This document shows positions 1-8,183 of a stretch of 32,076 nucleotides of DNA, piece by piece (within the stretch, counting starts at the first letter, position 1; every line of letters starts with the position of its first letter). The notes under the pieces were generated by a model. The model saw only the letters and a program-made list of their open reading frames with translations. It ran no database searches and had not been told where the DNA came from. A program made the position numbers and the translations under genes. Source of the DNA: Sphingobium phenoxybenzoativorans (GTDB lineage: Bacteria; Pseudomonadota; Alphaproteobacteria; Sphingomonadales; Sphingomonadaceae). The stretch covers positions 1 to 32,076 of the forward strand of contig NZ_MINO01000045.1 of assembly GCF_001757355.1 (NCBI RefSeq). Direction: 5' to 3'.

Positions 1-429
1 CTCCGCATGGGCATGAGCGCGGCCGATGTGGAGGACATGCTTTACCGGCAGTCCGGCCTGCTCGGCGTGTCCGGCCTGTCGAGCGACATGCGGGCGCTCG
101 CGGCCAGCGATGCGCCGGAAGCGGAAGAGGCGATGGCGCTGTTCGCCTGGCGCGCCGCGCGCGAGACGGCCGCGCTCGCCTCGTCGATGGGCGGGCTGGA
201 CGGCATCGTCTTCACCGCCGGGATCGGAGAGAACGACGCCGCGATGCGCCAGCGTATCTGCGCACGCCTCGCATGGCTGGGCGTGGAACTCGACGAACAG
301 GCGAACGCTGCCGGCGCCCCGCTTGTCAGCACGCCCGGCAGCCATGTCGCGGTGCGCGTCATTCCCACCGACGAGGAACGGATGATCGCGCTCCACACCT
401 TGCATGTGCTGGGGGAGAATCCATCATGA
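1..429 (+). CDS. ackA: Acetate kinase, C-terminal part (cut by left edge)
   Basis: This is the last ~142 residues of acetate kinase, the cytoplasmic enzyme that interconverts acetyl phosphate plus ADP with acetate plus ATP. The frame is open to the left edge, so the start lies outside. The C-terminal acetate/propionate kinase signature is visible: a 'FTAGIGEND' nucleotide-binding loop near the middle, preceded by the helical segment with 'YRQSGLLGVSG' and followed by a terminal 'DEERMIALHT' strand/helix. Family length is about 400 residues, so roughly two thirds is missing only because of the window edge. The stop codon overlaps the start of the next gene (ATGA), implying translational coupling. 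Identification is firm; the upstream partner (often phosphotransacetylase) cannot be seen. Confidence 0.93.
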   Translation, partial: LRMGMSAADVEDMLYRQSGLLGVSGLSSDMRALAASDAPEAEEAMALFAWRAARETAALASSMGGLDGIVFTAGIGENDAAMRQRICARLAWLGVELDEQANAAGAPLVSTPGSHVAVRVIPTDEERMIALHTLHVLGENPS

Positions 430-1649
430 GGCGCGCGATAAGCCTTGCCGCCATCGCGCTTGCCACCCCTGCCGCGGCTCATGCCGCATCGCCCGTCGAA
501 ATCCTGATCAGCGATGCCGGGCAGGAGGACGAAACCGGCGCCGTTCTGGTCGATCTGCGCCTGCTCAATGACAGCGGCGATCCGCAGGGCATGGCCCTTC
601 CGGACCGCATCGAAGCGCAGGTGGAGCAGAGCGGCGTCTCTCGCACCGTCTGGCTGGAGCGCATGGCGACGACGCCTCCAAACCCGATCATTCCACCTGG
701 CGGTTTCACGCGCGCGACCTACCGGCTTGCGCGGAGGACCAATCTGTCGCTGGAAGGCGCCGCGATCTCCGTTCCCGCATGGGGCACGCGGCAGATCACG
801 CTGGCATTGCGGCCCGCGGACCGAGGGGCGCAAATAGCCACGAACACCTCCGCGCAATCCGGGCCTCCCAACGCGCCGGGGTTGGAAAACAAGGCTGTGC
901 CGCCTCCCTCGGACCGGTCGGCGGGCAACGCCTTTTTCGCCAACCTGTCGGCCTATGAACCGATCTATGCTGTCTATGGTCCGAGCACCGACAGCGCCGC
1001 ACGCATCCAGATCAGCTTCAAATATCAGATTTTCGGAACGAGACGCGCCCAGGGCTTGCCACTTTCCTGGCGCGACGGACTGCATTTTGCCTATACCCAG
1101 CGCATGTTCTGGGATCTTGGCGCGGATTCCTCGCCGTTTCGTAACATCGACTATCAGCCGGAACTCTTCTACCTGACCCCTTCAGCTACGTTGACACGCG
1201 GCATCTCGCTGAGCGCACAGGGCGGCTTTCGCCATGAATCCAACGGTCGCTCCGGTCTCGATTCCCGCAGCCTCAACACGCTCTATGTGGCGCCGATGGC
1301 CGCCTTCCCACTGGGCGGCGGCTATCGCCTGTCGGTAGCTCCGCGCTTCTCCCTCCTTGTCGGCGACAAATCCGACAATCCCGATATCCGCCGCTACAGG
1401 GGCAATAGCTCGCTCTTCCTGGAAGTCGGGAAAGATGACGGCCTACGCCTTACGACATCCACGCGGTTCAGCGTCTCCAGCGGCAAAGGCGCACTCGCCG
1501 CCGATCTTTCCTATCCGCTCTCGCGGCTATTGGGTGGGGGACCCGACTTCTATCTCTTCGGCCAGAGCTTCATCGGCTATGGCGAGAATCTGCTCGACTA
1601 TGATCGCCATACGACCCGTTTTCGTCTGGGCGTGGCACTGGTGCGTTGA
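426..1649 (+). CDS. pldA: Outer-membrane phospholipase A (OMPLA/PldA family)
   Basis: Predicted phospholipase A1/A2 of the outer membrane, which hydrolyses mislocalised phospholipids in the outer leaflet. The 407-residue protein starts with a signal peptide (residues 1-20, ending AHA). It then has a periplasmic beta-rich region to about residue 160 and a C-terminal barrel. In E. coli OMPLA the active site is His142-x-Ser144 and Asn156, with calcium site Ser152. Here 'FRHESNGRS' gives H270 and S272, and N284 and S280 fall at exactly the same spacings. The preceding 'DYQPELFYL' also fits the family. The start ATG overlaps the acetate kinase stop by four bases; a longer upstream open frame lacks a signal peptide at its start and was not used. 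The N-terminal domain is longer than in E. coli (total 289 residues there). Co-transcription with acetate kinase is unusual. Confidence 0.85.
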   Translation: MRRAISLAAIALATPAAAHAASPVEILISDAGQEDETGAVLVDLRLLNDSGDPQGMALPDRIEAQVEQSGVSRTVWLERMATTPPNPIIPPGGFTRATYRLARRTNLSLEGAAISVPAWGTRQITLALRPADRGAQIATNTSAQSGPPNAPGLENKAVPPPSDRSAGNAFFANLSAYEPIYAVYGPSTDSAARIQISFKYQIFGTRRAQGLPLSWRDGLHFAYTQRMFWDLGADSSPFRNIDYQPELFYLTPSATLTRGISLSAQGGFRHESNGRSGLDSRSLNTLYVAPMAAFPLGGGYRLSVAPRFSLLVGDKSDNPDIRRYRGNSSLFLEVGKDDGLRLTTSTRFSVSSGKGALAADLSYPLSRLLGGGPDFYLFGQSFIGYGENLLDYDRHTTRFRLGVALVR

Positions 1650-1789
1650 AACCCGCCTTCATGCACATCACGCACTTGAGCGACGCCTCCTGCGACATCA
1701 GCGCTTCCTGCTCGACTTGAGGTTGCACTCTGGCAATAGTCGACACGCTCACAGCAAAAGTTCCGAGTCACCAAGAAGGAGCCCTTCAC

Positions 1790-2362
1790 ATGCCGTCACA
1801 ATCGAGGCGCTATTCCAGCCCCTATGGTATGGCCGACCCGGCATTGGAGACCAGTTGGGGCTGGGTCCTGGCTTATGGGCTGCTCGTGATCCTGATCGGC
1901 GTTTTTGCGCTCCTCAACCCAATCGCGACGGGCTTCGCGACAGGTGTTTTCCTTGCCGTGGCGCTCCTCATATACGGAATACTGGCTATCGCGGCCGGGT
2001 TGTCCTCGCTCTCCCGGCGCGCACGCTGGATCGAGATCCTCCTCGGCGTGCTGAGCCTCGTCGCGGCCGCCATCACTTTCTTCAATCCCTTCGCCGGGGC
2101 CTTGACGCTCGTCGCGCTGATCGGCGCCTGGTTGCTCATCATCGGCGTTTTCGAAATCGTCGGCGCATTCCAGTCTGCGCATGACCGGGGCTGGCGCCTG
2201 CTACTCGGCGTTCTCGACACTGTTCTGGGCGGTCTCCTCCTGTTCAGCGATCCCGCGACCGGACTTGCCTTCCTGGCATTGGCGGTCGGCCTGAGCTTCC
2301 TGCTGCGAGGAACCTTCCTCATCATCCTCGCCATGGGTCTGCGCCGCATCGGTAAGCTATAG
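1790..2362 (+). CDS. HdeD-like (DUF308) integral membrane protein
   Basis: A 190-residue integral membrane protein with about six hydrophobic segments arranged as three hairpins, beginning 'WGWVLAYGLLVILIGVFALL'. This repeated pattern of a helix, a short 'NPIATG/NPFAGA/DPATGL' turn and another helix is typical of the HdeD/DUF308 family, whose E. coli member is linked to acid resistance at high cell density. The biochemical role is not established. A strong ribosome-binding site (AAGGAG) sits about ten bases before the ATG. The gene follows the phospholipase by 140 bp and is followed 50 bp later by a secreted DUF2147 protein, so the two may be co-transcribed. The family call is good; a role in acid or envelope stress is inferred. 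Confidence 0.8.
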   Translation: MPSQSRRYSSPYGMADPALETSWGWVLAYGLLVILIGVFALLNPIATGFATGVFLAVALLIYGILAIAAGLSSLSRRARWIEILLGVLSLVAAAITFFNPFAGALTLVALIGAWLLIIGVFEIVGAFQSAHDRGWRLLLGVLDTVLGGLLLFSDPATGLAFLALAVGLSFLLRGTFLIILAMGLRRIGKL

Positions 2363-2412
2363 ACTTAGTGCGGCAAGGGTGCCCTGCCCCGAACAACAAA
2401 GGAAACGCCAGG

Positions 2413-2823
2413 ATGATCGGAGGATACAAACCGCTTTCGGTCTTGCTCATCCTGGCGGCAACGGTCGGAAATGCTCCGGCATCGAGCATTTCCGGGACTA
2501 TCTGGCGCAACCCTGCAAACAGTGTGCATATCCGCGCGCAACCGTGCGACGACAGGATGTGCGGTGTCGTCGTCTGGGCTAACGACAAGGCGAAAGCCGA
2601 TGCGCGCAAGGGCAGCCCGGATCCTCTGGTGGGCGCACAGCTGTTTCGTGATTTCGAGCAGGAGCAGCCCGGCGTGTGGCGCGGCCGCGTTTTCGTGCCC
2701 GATATCGGCCGGACCTTCACCGGGCGCGTCACGGTACTCGACAGCAACAGGCTCGAGGCGAACGGCTGCCTCGTCGGGCGCATCGGGTGCCGGTCGCAGA
2801 TCTGGACGCGCGTCGAGAAGTAG
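2413..2823 (+). CDS. Exported DUF2147 family protein
   Basis: A 136-residue secreted protein. Residues 1-23 form a signal peptide ending 'NAPAS'. The remainder matches the DUF2147 layout: 'ISGTIWRNPANSVHIRAQPC' at the start, paired cysteines ('QPCDDRMCGVVVWA'), a central 'DPLVGAQLFRDFEQ' segment, a beta strand 'WRGRVFVPDIGRTFTG', and a terminal 'LEANGCLVGRIGCRSQIWTR' strand with two more cysteines. The four cysteines probably form disulfides in the periplasm. Family function is unknown, although members are often near envelope genes. The ATG at 2413 is preceded by AAAGGAA; an in-frame GTG 45 bases upstream would spoil the signal peptide. Confidence 0.8.
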   Translation: MIGGYKPLSVLLILAATVGNAPASSISGTIWRNPANSVHIRAQPCDDRMCGVVVWANDKAKADARKGSPDPLVGAQLFRDFEQEQPGVWRGRVFVPDIGRTFTGRVTVLDSNRLEANGCLVGRIGCRSQIWTRVEK

Positions 2824-2904
2824 ACGCATGGATTGACAGGCTGAAAGACATCTCTCCCATCCGGCTCGCTGACCCTGCGCAAATGCGATAACGCCGAAGG
2901 CGAA

Positions 2905-3489
2905 ATGACCGCGTGCCTGATTCTCTTCCTGATCGTCCTTGGTATCAACCTGTTGCCCGCGTTCGGTCCCCCGACATGGTCGATCATCGTTCTCTATGGC
3001 CTGACGACCGATCTGCCTGTCGCCTTGATCGTGTTCATTGGCGCGCTCGCGGCCGCTCTTGGACGTTTGCTGCTTGCCTGGGGCTTTCGATTTCTCAAGG
3101 ACTATTTGCCCGCGAAACAAAAGCGCAACCTCGAAGCAGCGAAAAAAGTCGTCGAGGACCGACCGAAAAGCGCGATTTTCGGGCTCGCACTGTTCGCTCT
3201 CTCTCCGCTTCCCTCGGCGCAACTGTTCGAAGCGGCCGGCCTTGCGGGTATCAGGCTGGGGAAGTTCACAGCAGCGTTTTTCGTCGGGCGTCTCGTCTCC
3301 TATTCGATCTATGCCGCGACAGCAGGCGTGATCCGCAAATCGAGCCTGGGTGACGTCTTTACCGAGCGCCTCACCAGTCCGTGGGGCATCGCGATGCAGA
3401 TCGGCATGATCATCCTGCTTGCTGCGCTCGCCCAGATCGACTGGAGCAGATTTCTGCGCTCCGACAACGATCCGCGCTCAAGCGCATGA
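2905..3489 (+). CDS. VTT/DedA-like small membrane protein
   Basis: A 194-residue integral membrane protein with about five hydrophobic segments. The N-terminal re-entrant-like stretch 'LPAFGPPTWSIIVLYGL', the cytoplasmic basic helix around 'PAKQKRNLEAAKKVVEDRP', the 'LFALSPLPSAQLFEAAG' segment and the closing 'FFVGRLVSYSIYAATA' motif resemble the VTT/SNARE-associated (DedA) superfamily, some members of which flip phospholipids or undecaprenyl phosphate. It is shorter than classical DedA proteins. AAGGCG lies just upstream of the ATG. Neighbours that act on phospholipids (OMPLA on one side, a phospholipase D on the other) fit a lipid-related role, but this is inference. Superfamily assignment is moderate. 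Confidence 0.6.
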   Translation: MTACLILFLIVLGINLLPAFGPPTWSIIVLYGLTTDLPVALIVFIGALAAALGRLLLAWGFRFLKDYLPAKQKRNLEAAKKVVEDRPKSAIFGLALFALSPLPSAQLFEAAGLAGIRLGKFTAAFFVGRLVSYSIYAATAGVIRKSSLGDVFTERLTSPWGIAMQIGMIILLAALAQIDWSRFLRSDNDPRSSA

Positions 3490-3573
3490 TCTCAAGGAAA
3501 CAGGTCCCCGTCGCAGACGGTCCATTCGTCGGCAACACGCAAAATTGAAGACGGCGCCGAAAGCCTGCTTGGG

Positions 3574-5124
3574 TCAAAGCTGCGATTCCAGCGGCAGAAG
3601 GCCAATGGCCTGTGCGGTTAGTCTGCGCCAGAACGAGGCTTCCGGTTCCCGGTCGTATCGGACGGGCACGCCGTTCCGGCTCCCGGCCCATTCCACGTCG
3701 CCATCCGACGTCAGACAGACCTCATAGCTGCGGGAGGGCGCGGTATCGCGCTGCCAGATGGCAGCCATCTTCCGGGCCAGGGCCTCGGACTCGAAGAGGA
3801 CGCCCATTTCCGTGTTGAGGGAAGCCGAACGAGGATCCAGGTTCATCGAGCCGATGAACCCCATATGCCCGTCGGCAGTGAAAGCCTTGGTGTGCAGGCT
3901 TGCCCGGCTCGATCCTCGCAGGGAAAAGTCCCGCTCCTGATGCTCGGGCCGCAATTCCCAGAGCTTGATCCCTGCCTCGAGCAGCGGAACACGGTAGCGC
4001 GCATAACCGCCATGGACCGCGGCGACATCGGTTGCCGCAAGAGAATTGGTCAGGACCGAGACCGAAACCCCCTTTGCCGCAATCGCGGCGAGCGCCGCCG
4101 TGCCTTCCTCGCCGGGGATGAAATAGGGCGAAGTGATTTCAAGCCTTTCCCGCGCCGCATCGAAGACCGGCAGCAGGTCGTGCATCAGCCAGTTCTTGCC
4201 CTCCTTGCCCAGCACTTTGCGCGGCGGATCGGCGATCACGCGGGCGGCGCGAGTCCAGTCGGGCCGCGTGGTCTCGGGATCGAGAAGCGAGAGCCGTTTG
4301 GCGATGCGCTCCAGATAGGGGCGCGCGGCAGCCTCATTGGCAGCGTTGCTCAATTCGGCGGCGATCCGCGTCAGCGCCACGCCAGGATCTTTCAAGGGCG
4401 AAAGCCTATCGACCGGCAACGCCAGGCCGCTGTTCCAGTAATCGTCGAAGATCTTCTCCGTCTGGGCGACGGCTGGCCCCATCACCAGCACGTCCATGTC
4501 GCGGAAATTGGTTTGCGTCGCGGCATCGAAATAGGCGTCGCCGATATTGCGCCCGCCAAGGATGGCGACGCGGCCATCAGCGATCCAGGCCTTGTTGTGC
4601 ATGCGCCGGGTCACGCTGAAGGCGCGCAGCATCATTTCGATGCCGCGCCGCAAGCCGCCCTGCCGCGCCCGGGTCGGGTTGAAGATACGGATCTCGATAT
4701 GCGGATGATGCGCCATGGCGATCATCGCATCAGATGTATGGCTGGTGCCGATGTCGTCGATCAGGATCCGCACCCTGACGCCGCGATCGGCCGCGGACAG
4801 GGCCTCGGCCAGAAGAAGGCGGCCGGTCAGATCGTCGTGCCAGATGTAATACATCAGATCGAGCGAGCGCTCGACCTTGCGCGCCGACAATCCACGTGCC
4901 GCGAAGGCGTCGAGATTCTCGTCCAGCAAAAGCAGGCCGCTCTCACCGGGGTGCGCATCCGTCGTGGCGCCAATACGCTGATCGAGCGGCGTCCGGCCGC
5001 GTTCGATCGACAGTGCGTAGGAAGGCTCCCCCTGCGCGCGACTGGCGAACAGGCCGTAGACCCAGGTCGCGAGCATCGACGCCGCGACGAAGCCCAGGCA
5101 GGCAAGGATGACGATCCGGATCAG
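3574..5124 (-). CDS. Phospholipase D family / cardiolipin synthase-like (ClsC-type)
   Basis: A membrane-anchored enzyme with two HKD motifs, predicted to catalyse phosphatidyl transfer or phosphodiester hydrolysis, as in cardiolipin synthases of the ClsC/YmdC type. From the start used here, residues 3-23 are a membrane anchor. The first HxKxxxxD motif is H176/K178/D183 ('HNKAWIAD', followed by GGRNIGD). The second is H411/K413/D418 ('HTKAFTAD', followed by GSMNLDPRS). The two half-sites ~235 residues apart match a full-length two-domain enzyme. The start is uncertain because no ATG or GTG precedes the anchor. A CTG at 5124 has a weak AGGCGGA nine bases upstream and overlaps the UspA stop by four bases. 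A TTG at 5172 is an alternative, and the first ATG (5076) would cut the anchor. It is probably co-translated with the upstream universal stress protein. Confidence 0.82.
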   Translation of the reverse strand: MIRIVILACLGFVAASMLATWVYGLFASRAQGEPSYALSIERGRTPLDQRIGATTDAHPGESGLLLLDENLDAFAARGLSARKVERSLDLMYYIWHDDLTGRLLLAEALSAADRGVRVRILIDDIGTSHTSDAMIAMAHHPHIEIRIFNPTRARQGGLRRGIEMMLRAFSVTRRMHNKAWIADGRVAILGGRNIGDAYFDAATQTNFRDMDVLVMGPAVAQTEKIFDDYWNSGLALPVDRLSPLKDPGVALTRIAAELSNAANEAAARPYLERIAKRLSLLDPETTRPDWTRAARVIADPPRKVLGKEGKNWLMHDLLPVFDAARERLEITSPYFIPGEEGTAALAAIAAKGVSVSVLTNSLAATDVAAVHGGYARYRVPLLEAGIKLWELRPEHQERDFSLRGSSRASLHTKAFTADGHMGFIGSMNLDPRSASLNTEMGVLFESEALARKMAAIWQRDTAPSRSYEVCLTSDGDVEWAGSRNGVPVRYDREPEASFWRRLTAQAIGLLPLESQL

Positions 5125-5978
5125 ACGGCAGCATCCGCCTGCGGCTGCTGGCGCACGAGCAGGACATCGCAATCGAGACGGCTGAGCAGCGCCCGCGCCG
5201 TGCTGCCGAGCACCGCCACCGTCAGGGCCGATCGACCGTGCGTTCCGATCACGGCCAGGTCGGTTTCGCTCAGCTTCACATGATTGCGGACAACCTCGCA
5301 AACCTCGCCATAGTCGACATTGATATCCAGCCTGTCGCGTGCGTCGGCGGGCAGATCGGTCCTGTCCAGAAAGGCATCCAGATCATAGGCTATCCTGGCC
5401 TGCAGCGCAGCTGCCGGCCCTTCCCGGCCCCGAAGTGCCTCCAGCGGCACGTGATAGGCGTGAACGAGAGTGATCTCGGCAGCGGGGAATGCGGCCATGG
5501 CCGTGCGAAGCGCCTGGGCCGAGCAGCCGGAGAAATCGGTTGCGACCAAGACCCGGCGATAGTGGTGCTGAGTCTTTTCCTTCACGATAAGCACCGGCGC
5601 ATGAGCATGGCGTATCATGCGCTCCACGGTCGTGCCGATCAGGAAATCCCCGATATCGTCATGGCGCGAGATGCCGGTCACGATGAGATCCGCCCCGCAT
5701 GCGGTTGACGCTTCCAGCACCGCCTGCGAGACGGCGCCGGTGGCGAGGCGTGTCTCGACCGGAATATCCGGGTCCGCCACCTCCGCCCGCAAGCGGGCAT
5801 GAAGGCGACTCTCGGCAGCCTGCAGTCCGTCGAGCATGTCTGCGGGATCGGGATCCCTCTGAACATGGAGAAGAACCAGATGTGCGCGCCACTCGCTCGC
5901 CAGCTGTATCGCGCGGTCGCGGGCTCGGTCGCAGCGACCGCTAAAATCGGTTGGAAACAGAATCGTTCGCGGGGTCAT
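5121..5978 (-). CDS. Tandem universal stress protein (UspA family, two domains)
   Basis: A 285-residue cytoplasmic protein made of two Usp domains. Domain 1 (about residues 3-145) starts 'PRTILFPTDFS'; domain 2 (about 150-278) starts 'YRRVLVATDFS'. The ATP-binding signature G-2x-G-9x-G-S/T is perfect in domain 2 ('GTHGRSALTVAVLGST'). In domain 1 the second glycine is replaced by arginine ('GISRHDDIGDFLIGT'), suggesting that only one half binds nucleotide in the usual way. The ATG at 5978 is chosen because it directly precedes the first beta strand; a TTG 36 bases upstream is possible and no clear ribosome-binding site is seen for either. It overlaps the phospholipase D gene downstream. The role, as in tandem Usps generally, is stress or energy-starvation response; the specific ligand is unknown. 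Confidence 0.88.
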   Translation of the reverse strand: MTPRTILFPTDFSGRCDRARDRAIQLASEWRAHLVLLHVQRDPDPADMLDGLQAAESRLHARLRAEVADPDIPVETRLATGAVSQAVLEASTACGADLIVTGISRHDDIGDFLIGTTVERMIRHAHAPVLIVKEKTQHHYRRVLVATDFSGCSAQALRTAMAAFPAAEITLVHAYHVPLEALRGREGPAAALQARIAYDLDAFLDRTDLPADARDRLDINVDYGEVCEVVRNHVKLSETDLAVIGTHGRSALTVAVLGSTARALLSRLDCDVLLVRQQPQADAAV

Positions 5979-6117
5979 ATCGACGCAACATAGCAGCAGT
6001 GGTCCGCCAACCAAGGAACGTGTCGCCGTGTATTTGCAGGACGGACAGAAATGTTCTTCGGCAAGGATTCGCTGGCCGTCGCGAAGCAGACCGATATTAT
6101 GGCCTGATCAGAAGAGG

Positions 6118-7200
6118 ATGGATAAGATCACAACACCAGACATCATATTGCGAACCCCGACGCTCACTGCCGTGGCAACGGCCGGCGCATCCCACGCACC
6201 ATCGACACGCTTCTCGCGCCGAACGCTTCTTGCCGGCACCATGACTGCCGCGCTCTGCCTGACCGCCGCTCCGATCCGCGCTATGGCGCTTGATCCAGGA
6301 TCGATCGCGGCGAGCGTGGAAGCGTTACGGCCAGGAGAGTTCCTGTGGGCGCCCGAAACGGCTCCCGATGGTCCGGTGGTCATCATCGTCAGCCTCGCCA
6401 GGCAGCGGGCCTATGTCTATCGCAACGGCGTCCTGATCGGCATCTCGACCGTTTCCACCGGCGCAGCCGGCCACGAAACGCCCACCGGGGTTTTCACCAT
6501 CCTCCAAAAGAAAGTCGCGCACAGATCGAACCTCTACAATGACGCGCCGATGCCCTACATGCAGCGCCTCACCTGGGACGGGATTGCCATGCACGCCGGC
6601 AATCTTCCGGGCTATCCCGCCTCGCACGGATGCATCCGGTTTCCCCTGACGTTCGCCGAGCACCTCTATGATGTCACGCAGCTTGGCCTGACGGTCATCA
6701 TCACGCAGGCAAGCGAGATTCCGCGCTTTGCCCCAGCTCCCCGTATCCTGCAGGATACGGCCCGGCGCTCGTCGTTCGGGAATGCCTTTTTGACGGTCTG
6801 GCAGCCAGAGAAAGCACTCACAGGGCCGATCTCCATAATCGTCAGCGCGGCGGACCAGCGCGCCGTGGTGTTGCGAAACGGCATCGAAATCGGTTCGGCG
6901 CCTGTCGCCATCCGCGGCAAGATCTCCGGCCTTCAGGCCTTCAACCTCGCCTCCATCGACGAACACGGGACGCATTGGATGTTCCTCCCTGTATTTGGCG
7001 GTGCACAGACGGGGGAAGTCTCGCGGCAGGACCGGGAGCGGCTAATCCTTCCCGAGGACTTCAGACGGGGCCTGCTGTCGGTGCTCAAACCGGGAAGCAC
7101 GCTGATCGTCACGGCCGATACCCTCGAAAGCGGGAGTACAGGCACATCCCTGACCGTGCTCACGGGCGAGGATGCCCAAGCGGATACAAACGAACGATGA
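6118..7200 (+). CDS. Tat-exported L,D-transpeptidase (YkuD domain) with internal repeat
   Basis: Predicted periplasmic L,D-transpeptidase, which forms 3-3 peptidoglycan cross-links or attaches proteins to peptidoglycan through a catalytic cysteine. In the 360-residue product a twin-arginine signal 'FSRRTLLAG' (residues 32-40) is followed by a hydrophobic stretch and 'APIRAMA'. The YkuD domain spans about 85-197, with the HAG residues at 159-161 and the active-site 'SHGCIR' with Cys172. Residues ~236-266 ('GPISIIVSAADQRAVVLRNG') closely repeat the start of the catalytic domain ('GPVVIIVSLARQRAYVYRNG', 85-104), but no second SHGCxR follows. The ATG at 6118 has AGAAGAGG immediately before it; a GTG at 6028 would add 30 unlikely residues. 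The gene is divergent from uspA, sharing a 140-bp upstream region. Confidence 0.88.
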   Translation: MDKITTPDIILRTPTLTAVATAGASHAPSTRFSRRTLLAGTMTAALCLTAAPIRAMALDPGSIAASVEALRPGEFLWAPETAPDGPVVIIVSLARQRAYVYRNGVLIGISTVSTGAAGHETPTGVFTILQKKVAHRSNLYNDAPMPYMQRLTWDGIAMHAGNLPGYPASHGCIRFPLTFAEHLYDVTQLGLTVIITQASEIPRFAPAPRILQDTARRSSFGNAFLTVWQPEKALTGPISIIVSAADQRAVVLRNGIEIGSAPVAIRGKISGLQAFNLASIDEHGTHWMFLPVFGGAQTGEVSRQDRERLILPEDFRRGLLSVLKPGSTLIVTADTLESGSTGTSLTVLTGEDAQADTNER

Positions 7201-7321
7201 CGTTGTGCAATCCCGACTTCGCGTCCATCGCAGCGTCTTACCGCCTGATTCCAAACAATCCCCTGCCGTAATTGCGAAGACCGGCCTAATTACGACATAC
7301 TCACCAGAGGATTTGACTTCG

Positions 7322-7972
7322 ATGTCCCGATCATTGCGCGTTCCAGTTTCCCTTGCCGCCGCCATCCTGCTGGGGCTGTCCTCGGCGGCTCCGTCACTGG
7401 CTGAAACCGCGCCCGCTGCGCCACCTTCGGCCGACGCCACGGCAATCGCGGTACCCGACGGATTTGAGTTGGCGCCGGACGGCACAACTCTTGTCCACGT
7501 GGCCAGCGGCCTGCGCTTCCCGGAGGAATTCGAGGGCTTTACCCGCCTCAGGGAACGGGCATTCGATCCGGGCGGCGAGTATATCGCCATCGGCTACGAC
7601 CGGCCACTCGGCACCGGCGACGATCGCATCGTGGTGCGGATGGCGGTGGTCCATATCGACCAGATGCCGCCACGCGACCACTATATGATCATGCGTCAGG
7701 CTACGATGTCCCATTTTGCCGCGCCGACCATCGTGTCGGAAGGACCGGCGACGATCCCAACCAATCGCCGCCTCAAGGCCTATCGCGGAACTTTCACCGG
7801 CTATCGCGACGGCAAACCATGGCGTTCCAGCCTGACGACAGTCGACTATGGCTATTGGAGCGGACGCATGACGGCCGCCTATCCCGAAAGCGAAGCTGCC
7901 GAAGCTGAGAAATATCTTGGCGTGCTGCTGGCGGAAATCCGCGCGCAGCGCCCAAAGGCGCCGAAACGGTAG
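7322..7972 (+). CDS. Exported protein of unknown function
   Basis: A 216-residue protein with a clear signal peptide (residues 1-27, 'SLAAAILLGLSSAAPSLAE'), a short Ala/Pro-rich linker, then a soluble domain of about 170 residues. The domain begins 'FELAPDGTTLVHVASGLRFP' and contains strands such as 'RIVVRMAVVHIDQMPP' and 'RLKAYRGTFTGYRDGKPWRS'. It has no cysteines after the signal, no recognised catalytic motif and a basic tail ('RAQRPKAPKR'). I do not recognise a family. The ATG is chosen because it starts the signal peptide; a weak AGAGGA lies 11-12 bases upstream. It follows the L,D-transpeptidase by 121 bp on the same strand and may act in the same compartment. Confidence 0.65.
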   Translation: MSRSLRVPVSLAAAILLGLSSAAPSLAETAPAAPPSADATAIAVPDGFELAPDGTTLVHVASGLRFPEEFEGFTRLRERAFDPGGEYIAIGYDRPLGTGDDRIVVRMAVVHIDQMPPRDHYMIMRQATMSHFAAPTIVSEGPATIPTNRRLKAYRGTFTGYRDGKPWRSSLTTVDYGYWSGRMTAAYPESEAAEAEKYLGVLLAEIRAQRPKAPKR

Positions 7973-8000
7973 ACTGGGGACGATGCCCGCGCGAAACCGC

Positions 8001-8183
8001 TCACTTTGACGGAGCAAGCAGCGAGAGGAGGCGCCGCCAATCTTGTTCGATCATCCGCCAGCGAAAAACGGCAAGCATGTGGGTCAGCAATCGGGAAAGA
8101 TAATTCCTTTCCCGTGATCGGGCTACGATTTCGTGGACCTCCCTTTCGGTCCACGGCTTCCATTGTCCAGCGACGGCGATCAT
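8001..8183 (-). CDS. Possible small hypothetical protein (60 aa)
   Basis: A 60-residue open frame rich in Arg and Trp ('QWKPWTEREVHEIVARSRER', then 'FRWRMIEQDWRRLLSLLAP'). It would form two amphipathic helices. An in-frame stop lies only ten codons upstream, no good ribosome-binding site is visible, and a second frame overlaps it on the same strand. I do not recognise it. It could be a real small gene or the tail of a decayed one. Confidence 0.22.
   Translation of the reverse strand: MIAVAGQWKPWTEREVHEIVARSRERNYLSRLLTHMLAVFRWRMIEQDWRRLLSLLAPSK

Noticed and set aside
3865..5283. 472-codon plus-strand open frame
   Set aside because: Antisense to the phospholipase D gene, whose two HKD motifs prove the coding strand; the product has shadow-type composition.
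6052..6108. 18-codon open frame (MFFGKDSLAVAKQTDIMA) before the L,D-transpeptidase gene
   Set aside because: A weak purine-rich site precedes it, but it is too short to judge and no leader-peptide pattern or attenuator hairpin accompanies it.
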